From: Spirodela intermedia
Lineage: Eukaryota; Streptophyta; Magnoliopsida; Alismatales; Araceae
Length of the DNA stretch: 64,000 nucleotides
Direction of reading: 5' to 3'
Assembly: GCA_902729315.2 (NCBI GenBank)
Contig: LR746267.1
Span: 129,001-193,000 of the forward strand
Part shown: piece after piece, positions 24,654-35,968 of the stretch
Layout of the letters: the number at the start of each line of letters is the position of its first letter
How positions within the stretch are numbered: the first letter of the stretch is position 1
Translations under genes and position numbers: made by a program
Notes under the pieces: model-generated
What the model was told of the DNA's origin: nothing
Seen by the model: the letters and a program-made list of their open reading frames with translations, nothing else
Database searches by the model: none

Positions 24654-24678
24654 ATCATGTACCAACTGTGTACATGAT
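24654..24678. repeat. Perfect 9-base inverted repeat with 7-base spacer
   Basis: ATCATGTAC and GTACATGAT flank CAACTGT. It lies at the right border of the AT-rich region. Confidence 0.75.
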
Positions 24679-24720
24679 ATATATGCTTTCTAGAGGGAGA
24701 GGAGACAAGAAGATGTTCGT

Positions 24721-26457
24721 CTTTCTTTGATTTCAGCCCATTCCCATGTGGGCATACCAACGTACGTTGAGACCAGCAGCACTCTAATGTTTATGCCCAT
24801 CAGCCTATGAGAAAATTTTGTCTCCGCCAAACGCATTCCAGTCAAGGTATCTGTGCATCTCCGTCATTCCGAATTTCTCCATTGTTTCTGACGGTTTCTT
24901 GCTGCAGAAAAAGGCCCTCCCAAAAAGCTCGATCCATGAGACTCAGCGCGATGGTTCTAAACCCTCCTTGGTCAATTACTCTGTTGAATACGACGTCATG
25001 CTTGTTGTAGTTGACTTGGGTAGAGTAGGTGTGTGGGAACGAGCGACTATGAAATGCTTATGTCTCGTCGATGAAAGCAAATCAAAGCCTGTCTGAATAG
25101 TTTGGTAATCACGTGCAAACTCCAAAGGTGACAGCTTTCGCGCCGCAACTCGATGTAGACGGGACTTCGCTGGTGTAGGAGATGTAAGGTGAGCAACCCA
25201 GAGAAAGATCGATTGAGAGAGAGATATAGAGCGAGATAGAGAGAGAGAGAGAGGAGGTAATGCTGTCCTTCTCGCACGTGGAAGAGCCACGCTTCTGGCA
25301 GAGTCTCTCCGTGGCTCTGATGCCTGCTCCTTTCAACACTATCGAGCTGCCATGATCCGTCGTTTTCTGGCGGGCATCCATGGGGGAGTAACTCTGACTG
25401 CCTGCTGCTTGCTTCTTGTCCTCTTTTACTACTAGAGGGGTTCACGGGGGAAGCTTCAACATCCACGCAAGGAGAGGAGACTAGGGGAGAGGAGGGAACG
25501 GCCGCTGATGCTGTCAAGCTTATATCTTTATGGCTACCCGCTCTGACAGCCCTCCCTTTCTCTTCTCCTCCGACCATGGCTGGTCAGTCCTCAGCGTCCG
25601 GTGGGGATGGACCAGCCCCCATCCCCCACCCCCCGAATATCAGCAGCAGAGAGAAGAAGAAGAAGAAGAAGAAGGGTTAATACCTCCGTCTCCGTCTCCG
25701 GTGGCCGACGGAGCACGGGAAGAGCGCATCAGCAGAAGCAGTAGGGACTGCTCTGGTCAGTGCCGGAGTGCTTAACAGGGTGGGGGTCGTCCCTGTCCCA
25801 TCCCATCACCCCAAGTTGGCTATGTTCTGCACTGCCCTCCCTAGTTTGAACAGCTCTTTGACCGCCCATCTTTGGCAATAGCAACCGCCCGTTGGTTCTC
25901 GTCACCGGCCTGTTCCCTCTGTCGGCGACTGGCGGCCTGCTTTCCTACGTCGAACCCCTCGGCGATGTCATCATCTTCTTCATCATCATCCTCCGCGGAT
26001 GATCGGAATAGGATTTATGGCCCTTCAGCGACAAGAGAGGGAACTGGCCGTGATCCATCGCCATAAGCTTTCGCGTATTGCGTGGGAAGAAGGGAGGGGG
26101 AGATGGGGGTCCTGGCGCGGCCTCCCTCGGAACAAGCGCACTTGAAAGGACAGAAAGAAGGCCGATCAGTAGCTCGAATAATGACGCCCACCTGTCCTCC
26201 CTCCCCGAGATTGAAGAAGATAGACTGCGTGGCATTCAGAAGGGTTACGGATGCGGAATCAAAGATGCAGGACAGAGTTTAATTCTCTCTCTCCACTCTC
26301 TCTCTATCTCTCTACCCTTCCCAACTTCCCGGTCCTTGCCCTATATGAATGCTTGAAGACCCGCAGCCAAGTTGTCTTCTCCATTCCCTTTCACTGCGGT
26401 CTGCGACAGAGGTACGCGCGAGAGGAGCAGGAGATTCATTCCGTCCGTCGGTCCGCG
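24721..26457. other. Upstream region of the RLP29-like gene
   Basis: No gene is supported. GA/CT-rich patches occur at 25211-25256 and 26284-26315. Open frames on the minus strand (25047-25577) have no recognisable motif and a simple-repeat core. The stretch just before 26458 is a plausible leader; the reading frame is open upstream of the chosen ATG but looks non-coding there. Confidence 0.5.
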
Positions 26458-27972
26458 ATGAGTAGTCGGGGGGTCTTCATCTTGCTCTGGGCAGTCTTCC
26501 TTCCCATAGCGGCCGGCGCTGTGCAGGACAGCAGCGACAGCGCTGCGGCTGGCATGGCGGAAGGAGAGCTGCAGGGTCTTTTCGAGGTGATGACGGCGCT
26601 GCTGGAGGACTCCAGCTGGGCCGAGTTGCACCCCCATCCCTGCACCGACACACCATGGCCCGGCATTCAGTGCGAGCTCTCCCAGGCCGGCAAGGAGAGC
26701 GAGTTGTATCTCCATGTTACCAGGCTCCACATCGGCCCCGACGTCGCAGCCCCTCCCTGCCGTGGCGGCGCTGTCTTTCCCGCCGCCTCCCTCCTCCAGC
26801 TCCCCTATCTCAAGTCCCTCTCCCTCATCGGGTGCTTCATCGAGACACCAGTGTCGCCGCTCGTCAACCTCTCGGCGGCTCTCTTTACGACCTCGTCTGT
26901 GCTGGAGCAGCTGGTGATGAAGTCAAACCCGGGTCTCAGTGGCGAGATACCGGGAACCATCGTTCTACTCTCCCGTCTGAGGGTGCTCACCCTCTCTCAG
27001 AGCCGCCTCCACGGGGCGATCCCCCGAGAGCTCGGCGGCGGCGGCGGGTTGTCGAAGCTGGAGGAGCTCGACCTCAGCTACAACCAGCTCAGCGGCAGAA
27101 TCCCCGAGGACATGTCGGGGCTGGCGAGCCTCTCCATCCTCGACCTGAGCTGGAACAGCCTGAAGGGCCCTCTTCCTCCTTCGCTCGGCAAGCTGGCGGC
27201 GCTCCAGAAGATGGACCTCAGCTCGAACTTGCTCTCCGGCAGCATCCCCCGAGAGATGAGCTCTCTGAATCGCCTCCTGCTTCTTGACCTCAGCGCGAAC
27301 TCGCTCTCGGGGACGATCCCTGCGACGTTCAAAGCCCTCAACGGTAGCCTCGAGTACCTCCTCCTCGAGGGCAACCCGCTGAACGGGGTCATTCCGGCGA
27401 CCCTCGGAGAGCTCCGGAAGCTCGCCGTCCTGAGTCTCTCAGGCTGCGGCATGTGGGGGCCGATCCCGTCGTCCCTGACTAGATTGTCTCGCCTCACGGC
27501 GCTGTCTTTGGACGGGAACCGGCTGAACGGGACGGTGCCGCCGGAGCTGGGGCTGCTACCATCTCTCCGGCAGCTGAACCTCAGCCATAACGAGCTCTCC
27601 GGCGAGGTCCCCTTTGTGGAGCAGTTCGTGGCCCGTCTTGGGGCCCGCTTGGACGTGAGGGGAAACCGAGGCCTCTGCACAGACCCTGCGGCGTTCCGCC
27701 GGAATATCTACCTGATGGGTTCCATCGGACCGCCATGCACGTACGCTTCCGCCGCCGCCTCCGCCAGGCCGGGCTTGGAACCGCCGCCGGCTGGTGAGCC
27801 ACAGGCCGTCGGGGCGTCGAAATCGTCGTCGTGGAGCGACGGCGACGAGGAGGAGCTCCGCCGCTCTTCCGCCGGTGCGACGACGGCGACTTCTCCGGCG
27901 TTCTCCGCCATCGCCGCCGGCTGCTGCTGCTGCTTCCTCCATCTCCTGCTATTTCTCCTCGCGGTAGTTTGA
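26458..27972 (+). CDS. RLP29: Leucine-rich-repeat receptor-like protein, RLP29-like (TMM-related)
   Basis: A single exon encodes 504 residues. A signal peptide (about 1-22, FILLWAVFLPIAAGA) is followed by ELQGLFEVMTALLEDSSW and the Cys pair in HPHPCTDTPWPGIQC. About ten plant-type LRRs (LxxLxLSxNxLxGxIP) run from about residue 130 to 390. The C-terminal cap is LDVRGNRGLC then GPPC, then an acidic/Ser linker and a hydrophobic tail (about 480-504). The order and motifs match Arabidopsis RLP29 and its relative TOO MANY MOUTHS. There is no kinase domain, so signalling would need a partner kinase. The tail could be a membrane span or a GPI-anchor signal. The frame is open for 69 codons upstream of this ATG, but only this Met gives a signal peptide. 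The ligand is unknown. Confidence 0.88.
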   Translation: MSSRGVFILLWAVFLPIAAGAVQDSSDSAAAGMAEGELQGLFEVMTALLEDSSWAELHPHPCTDTPWPGIQCELSQAGKESELYLHVTRLHIGPDVAAPPCRGGAVFPAASLLQLPYLKSLSLIGCFIETPVSPLVNLSAALFTTSSVLEQLVMKSNPGLSGEIPGTIVLLSRLRVLTLSQSRLHGAIPRELGGGGGLSKLEELDLSYNQLSGRIPEDMSGLASLSILDLSWNSLKGPLPPSLGKLAALQKMDLSSNLLSGSIPREMSSLNRLLLLDLSANSLSGTIPATFKALNGSLEYLLLEGNPLNGVIPATLGELRKLAVLSLSGCGMWGPIPSSLTRLSRLTALSLDGNRLNGTVPPELGLLPSLRQLNLSHNELSGEVPFVEQFVARLGARLDVRGNRGLCTDPAAFRRNIYLMGSIGPPCTYASAAASARPGLEPPPAGEPQAVGASKSSSWSDGDEEELRRSSAGATTATSPAFSAIAAGCCCCFLHLLLFLLAVV

Positions 27973-28241
27973 CTTAACGCCGTCGCCGCGGTCGTCTTCA
28001 ACTGGAGTGCAGGTTAAGGCGTGCGGGTCGACCGCGACGACAAAGATAGGTCTAACTGGGATCAGCTAGTAGCGCGGGGGCTCACCGGCAGCTGCATGGA
28101 GCCTTCGTGATCAAGACGAGCTAACTCACGTTGACTTGGGGTCTCGTTCCTACGTCAACCCAAAGTGCCCGTCCAATGAATAACGGGCGGACATATGATA
28201 GCAACAATGACACTTGGTCGTCGCGCACCTCCCTCCGTCCT

Positions 28242-28355
<114 letters not shown>

Positions 28356-28556
28356 AAATTTCACTCCGAAATCCGAAACATAACCGTGCATAGTCACCCT
28401 GGTCAACTGACCTCCTTGACGAACAGGGTAGGGAAGAGAATCGGAAATATCCATTTCTAGAGCGAGAGAAAGAGAGAGAGAGCATCTCCTTCCTCTTTAC
28501 TCCATAGTCACTGTCAAACATCATGGATGGGATAGGATGGAACGGTTCGACAGACT

Positions 28557-29515
28557 ACCTTAATTACCCTGGCTTAGGATTAATCCAGATTAATATGCTT
28601 GGAGCTAATTAGTAAACATTTTCTTATTAAAAAAAACACACACCATTTTTGGTAAAAAAAGGTTCATTATTATCCGTACAAAATATAAAATTAGGAGGAA
28701 TTTCCTCAAGTTCCACCTTAATTACGATGGGTTAGGATTAATCCAAATTAATTTGTTTGGAGTTAACTAGTAAACATTTTATTATTAAAAAATGCACACT
28801 TAGCCTTTTTGGTAAAAAAAGGTTCATTACTATCCAAAAAAATATGAAATTAGGAAGAATTTCTTCAAGTTCTACTTAATTACCTTGCACTATGATTAAT
28901 CCAGATTAATATGTGTGGAGTTAATTAGAAAACATTTATTATTAACAAAACGCACACTTACCCTTTTTGGTAAAAAAATGTTCATTATTATCCATTAAAA
29001 ATATAAAATTAGGAGGAATTTCTTGAGTTCTACCTTAATTACCTTGGGTTAGGATGAATCCAGATTAATATTCTTGGAGTTAATTAGCAAACATTTTATT
29101 ATTAAAAAACGCACACTTACCCTTTTTGGTAAAAGAAAGGTTCATTATTATCCATAAAAATATTAAATTAGGAGGAATTTCATCAAGTTCTACCTTAATT
29201 ACCTTGTGTTAGGATTATTCCAGATTAATATTCTTGGAGTTAATTACTAAAAAAATTCTTATTAAAAAACAGACACTTACCCTTTGTGGTAAAAAAAAGG
29301 TTCATTATTATCCATAAAAATATTAAATTAGGAGGAATTTCTTCAAGTTCTACCTTAATTATCGTAGGTTATGATTAATCTAGTTAATATTCCCTGAGTT
29401 AATTAATAAGTATCTTCCTATTAAAAGAATACACACTTACCCATTTTGGTAATAAAAGAAAAGGTTCATTATCATCCCGTAAAAAATATAAAATTAGGAT
29501 GAATTTCTTCAAGTG
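28557..29515. repeat. Six-copy tandem array, monomer about 158-160 bp
   Basis: Each unit starts with (A)CCTTAATTAC or a close variant, at 28557, 28715, 28874, 29032, 29192 and 29352. Each contains GATTAATCCAGATTAATAT-like, CACACTTACCC, TTTTGGTAAAAAAAGG and TTCATTATTATCC blocks and ends TAGGAGGAATTTCTTCAAGTT. The copies are diverged by scattered substitutions and small indels. The array stops within the sixth unit near 29515. There is no open reading frame. Confidence 0.93.
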
Positions 29516-30127
29516 CAGCATTGGGAAAAACCGGTCAAATGAGAAATTACCAAGAGCTGCTGCAAGGGCATATCTATAATTAAACGTAAGATATGAAAAA
29601 AATAAAGATAAGATTAATATGAACAATTAGGCAATTAGTGGAAATTTCCTCGTAATATATTTCCGGAATTGAGTCCGGTCTTGACTTATTTCCTCCTTAT
29701 GATTGAGATCGGACGGTCGAGATACGAACGGCGTATATTGATGGTGCGGTGGAACCCTCGTCGCGGGCTTCCGCCCTCCACTGTCTGCTAGCGATTTGAC
29801 GACGACCATCGTCCCGTTGTGGACCGGCACTCGAGACCAGCGCGTGGGACAAACCCGGCGGCGGGGCTCTGTCAGCGTGGGCCCCATATATATATATATA
29901 TATATATATCTCTTCTTTCTCTCTCCCTGGCTCATATCTTAGTGTGGAAGGGGGATTTCGACGACCACACCCTCTCTTTCTGGGCTGTTCTCGCCGCAGA
30001 CGCGTCGAGAAGCGTCCTCTTTTACGGCTCCGTGGAGGAGATTCGTCTGCTTCGACCGGCGGTGGCGGCGGGGGTGCATGAGTAGGCCCTCGCGGCGCAA
30101 CTGATATCACCGCCGCGTTTCTTCTCC

Positions 30128-32899
30128 ATGGCGTCCGGTGCCGGCAGCGCCTCGCTTCAGAATGGTCTGTTTTCCTCTCTCGTCCTTATCTCTCTGTTTC
30201 TCTCTCCTTTTCTTGTGGCCAAAGGTTTTCCCTCGGCGCCTGCCCCTTTTTCCGTCTTCTCGCGTGTTGTTCTTTTGGAAGCATTTCTGAGCGTGTCGGT
30301 CGGTACGATGGGGTCGATTTTGGGAGAATTTCATGACCTAGTGGCCATATTTATCAAGAATAGGATCTACTTGGTCATTGAAAGGGGATCGGTTCTTCAG
30401 TCTTGAATCTTAAGGGAAGTTTTATCGAAGGCAATCAATTCAGTTTCGTTCTAAGTTTCCATAATTGAAACCCTGATTTCTGAGGAGCCCGGGATTTGAG
30501 GAGTTCCTGAAGGTTTTCCATGTCTCTTTAATCATTCTCCGAGATCGGACGATATCCTCATGTTTATCCAGTACCCTACGACATCCCCTTCCCTCCCCCC
30601 AGTTAACCCGATACTGTTGGATGCAGCTGCATCATCTGTCGAAGTAGATCCAGGTGCCAGTCGTTGTCTGTCTGTCTCTCTCTCTCCACCCCGGGATTAG
30701 GGATCTCTTAGTGGATAACAGACGCTGAAATAATCAGAAGTTTGTAGGTCGGCTCTTCAGATCTAGAACCAAGCCCTAGGCCACATCGTGGCATTCTCAT
30801 TCATCCGACATGATGGAGCGCTACCACCCTCAGAGAACGATGTTCCCTTCATTTCCCCGTTGCAAGGATGCGCCAAAATTCTAAGGAAAGCCTGGGGAGG
30901 AATTTCATTCTCCAAGAATTAAGGCATTCAACAAATCATTGAACAGAAGCAGATAGAACCGTAACAGTTGTGACGCTTCTAAAACTACCAATCGTCGATT
31001 GCTTCATCGACTGAGTAAATTGGACCGACAGAATGCGAGAAGATGGAGTGATATTGCATTTTTTTTCTTTAACAGTTCGATTTACGTGACCCTCCCTATA
31101 ATTATTTGAGGAGGGAGATTTCTTTTTGTACATTCCATCATAATTGATATTGTCAGAAAACATGCTGGCCCAAAATAGAGAGGCGAGCTTCGAGATCATT
31201 ACTATTTGATCTCGTTAAAGCCTGGATCATCTGCTATCCGAGAGGGCTTTTACACCTTGCAAGGTCTAACTATGTGTTTCGAAGGTCCTCTCTTCAATGG
31301 CTGGTTTTTTACACTCGTCTAATTGGGAAATTCCCAAGCGTTGACAATGGTGGCTCAAGTGTCAACACCCGTTGTGGGGCTTGAAAGTTGTTTTATGGTT
31401 CACATTTCTACACACATCATAACTTATTTTTTTAATATCTTGTTATACAATTTTGGGGGATCAATCTAGTCATTTACATTTTTTGGCTTCTCAAACTATC
31501 ATTTATTTGGCTATAAATCGTGCAAAAAATGTCTGCACAGTTTGTAACCATTGTAATCAGCTTATATAGTTCAGCGGGGATTTCTTTCATAGCAAGATGA
31601 CCCATAAATTTTTCGTGTTTTACATCTTGTTTACATATCAATGGGCTCTATCCTTCAGAATTCAGTTACAAACTTCCTTCATAATGAGTGTGATTGCCCA
31701 TTTGTGGTGAATATCGTGTTAATTTCTTCTCGATATTGTTATCATCATTCAGGCAGCCCGCTTCCGAAAAAACCCTGGGAACAGTCCGGAGCATCATCAG
31801 GTGCCATGCCTTTCAATCCTCCATCGAATGGCAGCACGAGTGAAATCGTTGAGGCGTCTGGAACCGCAAGACCCGGCGAAGTTGTGTCTGGAACAGAGGG
31901 GAATGCTGTCGTAAACAGAAACCCGATCGGCAGGCCAGTTCCCTCAAGGCCCTGGTCATCAAACTATGGAAACACTCCTGGAGGTAATTGCTGGTTCTTA
32001 TAAAATGACCAGCAAGATCATCATCTTCTTAGCACTCTCATTTCAGATTCAGTGAAGAAGTTCCTCTGTCCACATGCAGGTTACGGCTCGTCGATGAACT
32101 ACAACGGTGTGGGTTATGGCTCAGGAATGTACGGATCATCTTATGGGGGCTATTCGGGGCAAATGGGTGGAGGCATGTATGGAAATACCATGTACAGGGG
32201 GGGGGGTTACGGCGGGGCTTATGGCGGTGCCGGCATGTATGGAGGAGGGGGCATGTATGGCGGTGGATATGGCGCCAGCCCATATGGCGGCGGCTATGGG
32301 ATGCAGATGGGAATGGGAATGGGAATGGGCATGGGGGGGGGCCCTGGAAGTCAGGATCCCAACAGCCCGTTCGGCGGCCCTGCCTCGCCTCCCGGCTTCT
32401 GGATGTCCCTCATGAGAGTGGTATGCCCCCCCCCCCCCTTGCCTCCATCATTCTTCTATGGTTTTGAGGGCGAGAATGAACATGAATTCTGACTTTTGCC
32501 CACTTCATCTCCTCCGCAGATGCACGGCGTGGTCGACTTCTTCGGCCGGATCGCCTTCCTCATTGATCAGAACACCTTTGCTTTCCACGCATTCATGTCG
32601 GCCCTCCTCCAGGTTCGTCCTCCACCGCTGGACCCATCTCCTCAGGGGTTGTTACCCGATTCCTTAGAGGCCGTGTTGATTCAATGCAGCTCTTTGATCG
32701 CTCCGGTATGCTGTACGGGGAGCTCGCGAGATTTGCGCTGAGGATGCTCGGAATCCGAACGAAGCCCAGGAAGGGGCTGCAGCAGGAGGGCCCCGGCGGC
32801 TTCCAGGGCCCTGCCGGGCCGCTGGCCATCGAGGGCCCAAAGGCCGACGGCGGCGCCTGGGACGGCGTGTGGGGCGGAGGAGTCGGCAATGGAATGTAG
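30128..32899 (+). CDS. PEX13: Peroxisomal membrane protein PEX13 (peroxin-13)
   Basis: Five exons join in frame to 303 residues: 30128-30164, 31753-31983, 32080-32420, 32520-32612 and 32690-32899 (stop TAG). The Arabidopsis protein has 304 residues. N-terminal marks are SPLPKKPWEQ and VEASGTARPGEVV; then a Gly/Tyr/Met-rich region (about 90-175) with many MYGGG-type repeats; then PNSPFGGPASPPGFWMSLMRVMHGVVDFFGRIAFLIDQNT and LFDRSGMLYGELARFALRMLGIRTKPRK. PEX13 is part of the docking and translocation complex in the peroxisomal membrane that receives PEX5 and PEX7 with cargo. Like other plant PEX13 proteins it lacks the SH3 domain of yeast and animals. The first exon is only 37 bases and intron 1 is about 1.6 kb. 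All introns are GT-AG. Confidence 0.95.
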
Positions 32900-33737
32900 G
32901 AACTGGCCGCCAATGGTGCCGCCCGCCGTCCTCTGCAACATCGGAGATGTGGGTTTTCCTGAGAGATGGTGAAGAGATGTAGGAGATGAGGGGCGGGAGA
33001 CCCTCTTTTCTCTTTCTATGTGAATAAGTATGGGCTCCATTATATTGAATTATATCGACTTGTTGTTCTCTTGGACAGCGCTGTGGAATCGCACGAATTC
33101 AGATTCAGCTGCGCCCTTCTATTCCTCATCTTGATGGTGCTATAGTTGGTGGGATGAGAGAAGTCTCTCTCTCTCTCTCTCTCTTCTCGGATTCCTTTCT
33201 TCGGCGAGGTGTTAGATGGCGACAGGTGGAAGAACTGGGCGAGGTGACGCCTGCAGCAGTTCCGTAGCAGTCGTGATCGGCGGGTCAGCCACGATAATTC
33301 CGAATGAACAGTCAGCGGGTTGATCGTCTTTAAGCCTCCGGCGCCGGCCGCTATCACGAGGAATTCCGGGCCGGGCCCTCCTCGGAAGTCGGCCAGCAGG
33401 GCGGGGGACTCATGAAAAGCTAATTGATACCGATCAGAAAAGTCGTACAGAGAATGCGGCGCATTTTAAATAATACAAGCTCGACAAACCTCGTCGCGCC
33501 CACCAAGGAAGACTTGGCCACCACTCGCTTTCATCGAACCGACTCATTTCCGGCAGCTTCCACAGGGGTCCACAGAGAGAGAGAGAGACTTACAGTAGAG
33601 ACAGAGAGAGAGAGAGATCACAGAGTGTGCGGGGTCCTCAGGCGTATGTTTCAGGCTGCAATGGCGGATCTAGTTTTTTTCTCAGGAAGAGGAGGAGGGG
33701 GACGAACCAAGAGTGGACTACGAGTGAAGTGAGTCAG
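32900..33737. other. Spacer between PEX13 and the convergent desaturase gene
   Basis: Holds the 3' UTRs of PEX13 (+) and the desaturase (-), with short CT or GA runs at 33164-33182, 33575-33587 and 33601-33617. No gene recognised. Confidence 0.55.
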
Positions 33738-35568
33738 TCAGAGGAGGGGAACCTCCCTGTCGAAGACCCAGCTGAAGTGCACCGCCGGCGGGTGCTGCCT
33801 CACCCTCCCCTGCGCCCTCTCGTCCAGCTTCCGTATCCTTGGCGCCAGCCCGCAGAGATACTCCTGCGCCGCCCTCCCCTCGCCGGAGAGCCCCGTCAAG
33901 CTCCCCACCCTCCACCTCTCCACGAGGAACTCGAGAATGGCGGCGTAGTCCCTCGCCGTGTACACGCCCACCCGCTGCGCCACCGCCGAGAAGTGAGCGA
34001 ACAGGTCGCCGTCGCGGCCGTCGAACATGAGATGCGCCGGCATGGAGATCTTCTTCCTCATCATGTCCGCGAACGCCTGCACCGTCCCGTCGGGGTCGAC
34101 ATCGAAGAGCTTCTCCACGATCTTCGCGTAGGCCGTCTCGTGGCGCTTCTCGTCGGCGGCGATGGTGCCGCAGACCTGCGCCAGCTTTGCCTCTCCCCGC
34201 TCCTTGGCCAGCCTCGCCGTGTTGCCGTGGGAGATGAAGGTCGCCCGCTCCTGGAAGGACGTGTAGATGAAGCCCAGGTAGGGGTTGTTCTCCGTCCCCG
34301 GGTCCTGAAAATTTCTCTCCCACAGAGGATCAGAAAAACCAGGCAGAAGGAGAGCTTCGGCATCCTGAGAGGATGAAGCGTCAGCTCACCATGCCGGAGC
34401 TGATGAGGTACTGGATCGTCTTCTCGATCTGGCGCATGTCCACTCTTCCGGAGAGGTAGAGGTACTTGTTGAGGAGGTCGCCGTGGCGGTTCTCCTCCGC
34501 CGTCCACGCCCTCGTCCAGACGGCCCAGGCGGCGCCGCTGGCGCCCGTCTCGTCGCGGACGCCGTCGAGGGTGTTGAGCATCGTCTGGTACGTCGGCAGC
34601 GCCTCCTCCGTGATCATGTCGCCGACGAGGCAGACGAAGTAGTCGTCGGGGATCTCCATGGCCCTCTCCCTGAGCTCCCTCACCTCCTCGAAGAACCCTT
34701 CACCGGCGGGGTCGGGGAGGAAGTCCTGCGGCTGCCAGGACCTCTCCACGGGCTTCAAGAGGACGAGTATGTTCTCCTCCGCCCACCCCTCCAGCGACTT
34801 GAAGATCTCCACCTTCTGCGGCGGCATGGAATGCGTCACCTGCGCCGGAACCTCGCGGGGCGGCGCGAACGGCTTCTTCAGATTCTCCTCCCTGGTTTTT
34901 TTCGGTTTCAACAGGAACAACACTGATCAAAAACACGGAAAGAAGAGAAGAAAAGAGAAGAGAAGATGGTGAATGATCAGACGTAATGGGACGATCCTTC
35001 ACCCAGGTTTGGCGGCGGTCGGGTTCGCAGAGGCGTCGATTTTGGCCTGCAAGAACGCCGTTCCAATTCCCGAGTTCAGTAGAATGAAGGAAGCCAGAAA
35101 GAAAACGAGTGCATGCAAAGAAGAAACATAGGAGGAATGATCTCAGGTGAGCTGAGGTATCTTAACTGCGGTCGCCTTGGCGATCAACCCACCGCCGGCA
35201 CGGTAAAAACCTGTGTTCCCGCCGCCGCCGGAGACCACTCGGGTGCCGGCGAGAATGGGGCCGTCGCTCTTCCCTGCCACCGACGAGACGAGAACGGATG
35301 AATTTAGAACCAGAGCCAGAAGGGATCTCGATACCAACAAGAAGGTGGTAGAAATGATCCGGCGAAGATGTCCAGAGGAACCAACCCGACCTCTCTGAGA
35401 CTGCAGAAAGAGCGAGAGAGAGAGATTGAGACGAGGGGACAAACATGCGGGGAATCGGAGGGATCCGCCGGAGAGTCGACTCCCCCGGTCGCCGGAGAGA
35501 CCGACCTTCGGTGAGGCGACAGTGGAAGAGCCACCATGTAGCAGCGATGCACCCACCACGGTCGCCAT
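33738..35568 (-). CDS. Plastid stearoyl-[acyl-carrier-protein] 9-desaturase
   Basis: This soluble di-iron enzyme introduces the delta-9 double bond into stearoyl-ACP in the plastid stroma. Exons on the minus strand are 35568-35167 (transit peptide), 35046-35003, 34891-34390 and 34304-33738 (stop TGA); joined in frame they give 504 residues. The mature part starts near [12 protein letters not shown] and includes [30 protein letters not shown], and the two iron-ligand motifs EENRH and DEKRHE, then [11 protein letters not shown] and the ending HFSWVFDRE. Exon 1 contains a possible in-frame 228-base intron (35501-35274, GT-AG); removing it gives 428 residues, closer to the usual 390-410. The short 44-base exon is inferred from splice sites and frame and is less certain. 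The sequence resembles the seed-plant AAD2/AAD6-type paralogues; the exact orthologue is not clear. Confidence 0.9.
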
Positions 35569-35940
35569 TCTCGTTTGACGGTGCCCTCAAAGACGACGCC
35601 GGGTGAGAGATGGGGACTGAGCAGCGGAAGGGGAAGCAGACGACGACCTTCTTATAGTGGAGCGCTGAGTGGCAGGGGAGAGAGAGAGAGATGGGGCGGA
35701 GACACCGATGCCATATGACGTCACCTCTTATGTCGGAAATCACCCGTCCAGCTGGCACGAGCCACCTGGCAGCGCCGCCGCGGATGCTTCGAGGCGCAGA
35801 AATGCGAGCCGCGTGGGCTAACCGGACGCGCACGGGCGCCGCCACCGGGCGCTGAGGTGTTCGCCTCCCGCCGACCCGTTCCGCCGCCGGCCTCCTGAAT
35901 GAATATTGGCCCAGTATGGCCCATTATGACCCATTAAAGT

Positions 35941-35968
35941 CATCGGCCCACCTATTAATGGGCCGATG
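35941..35968. promoter_or_regulatory. Perfect 10-bp inverted repeat carrying two Site II motifs
   Basis: CATCGGCCCA (35941-35950) and TGGGCCGATG (35959-35968) are perfect reverse complements with an 8-base spacer. Two further GGCCCA motifs lie just left (near 35909-35923). It is about 375-400 bp upstream of the desaturase ATG, in its presumed promoter. Confidence 0.6.

Larger units (their letters stand above)
15400..24720. other. AT-rich gene-free region of about 9.3 kb
   Basis: No open frame exceeds about 95 codons and none resembles a known family. There is no intact transposase or reverse transcriptase frame that I can read on either strand. The composition is strongly AT-rich, unlike the flanking gene DNA. 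The segment at 21100-22070 is less AT-rich and may be a different kind of DNA, possibly an old insertion; it contains a promoter-like motif pair (21812-21854). Fold-back sequences lie at 20862-20890, 22208-22279 and 24654-24678. Decayed transposon DNA is the likeliest content, but I cannot assign a family. Confidence 0.5.

Noticed and set aside
28557-29515. CRISPR-like array
   Set aside because: The units are contiguous 158-160-bp copies without unique spacers, in a plant nuclear genome.
33627-34376. 249-codon plus-strand frame over the desaturase
   Set aside because: Antisense shadow of desaturase exon 3, with no domain.
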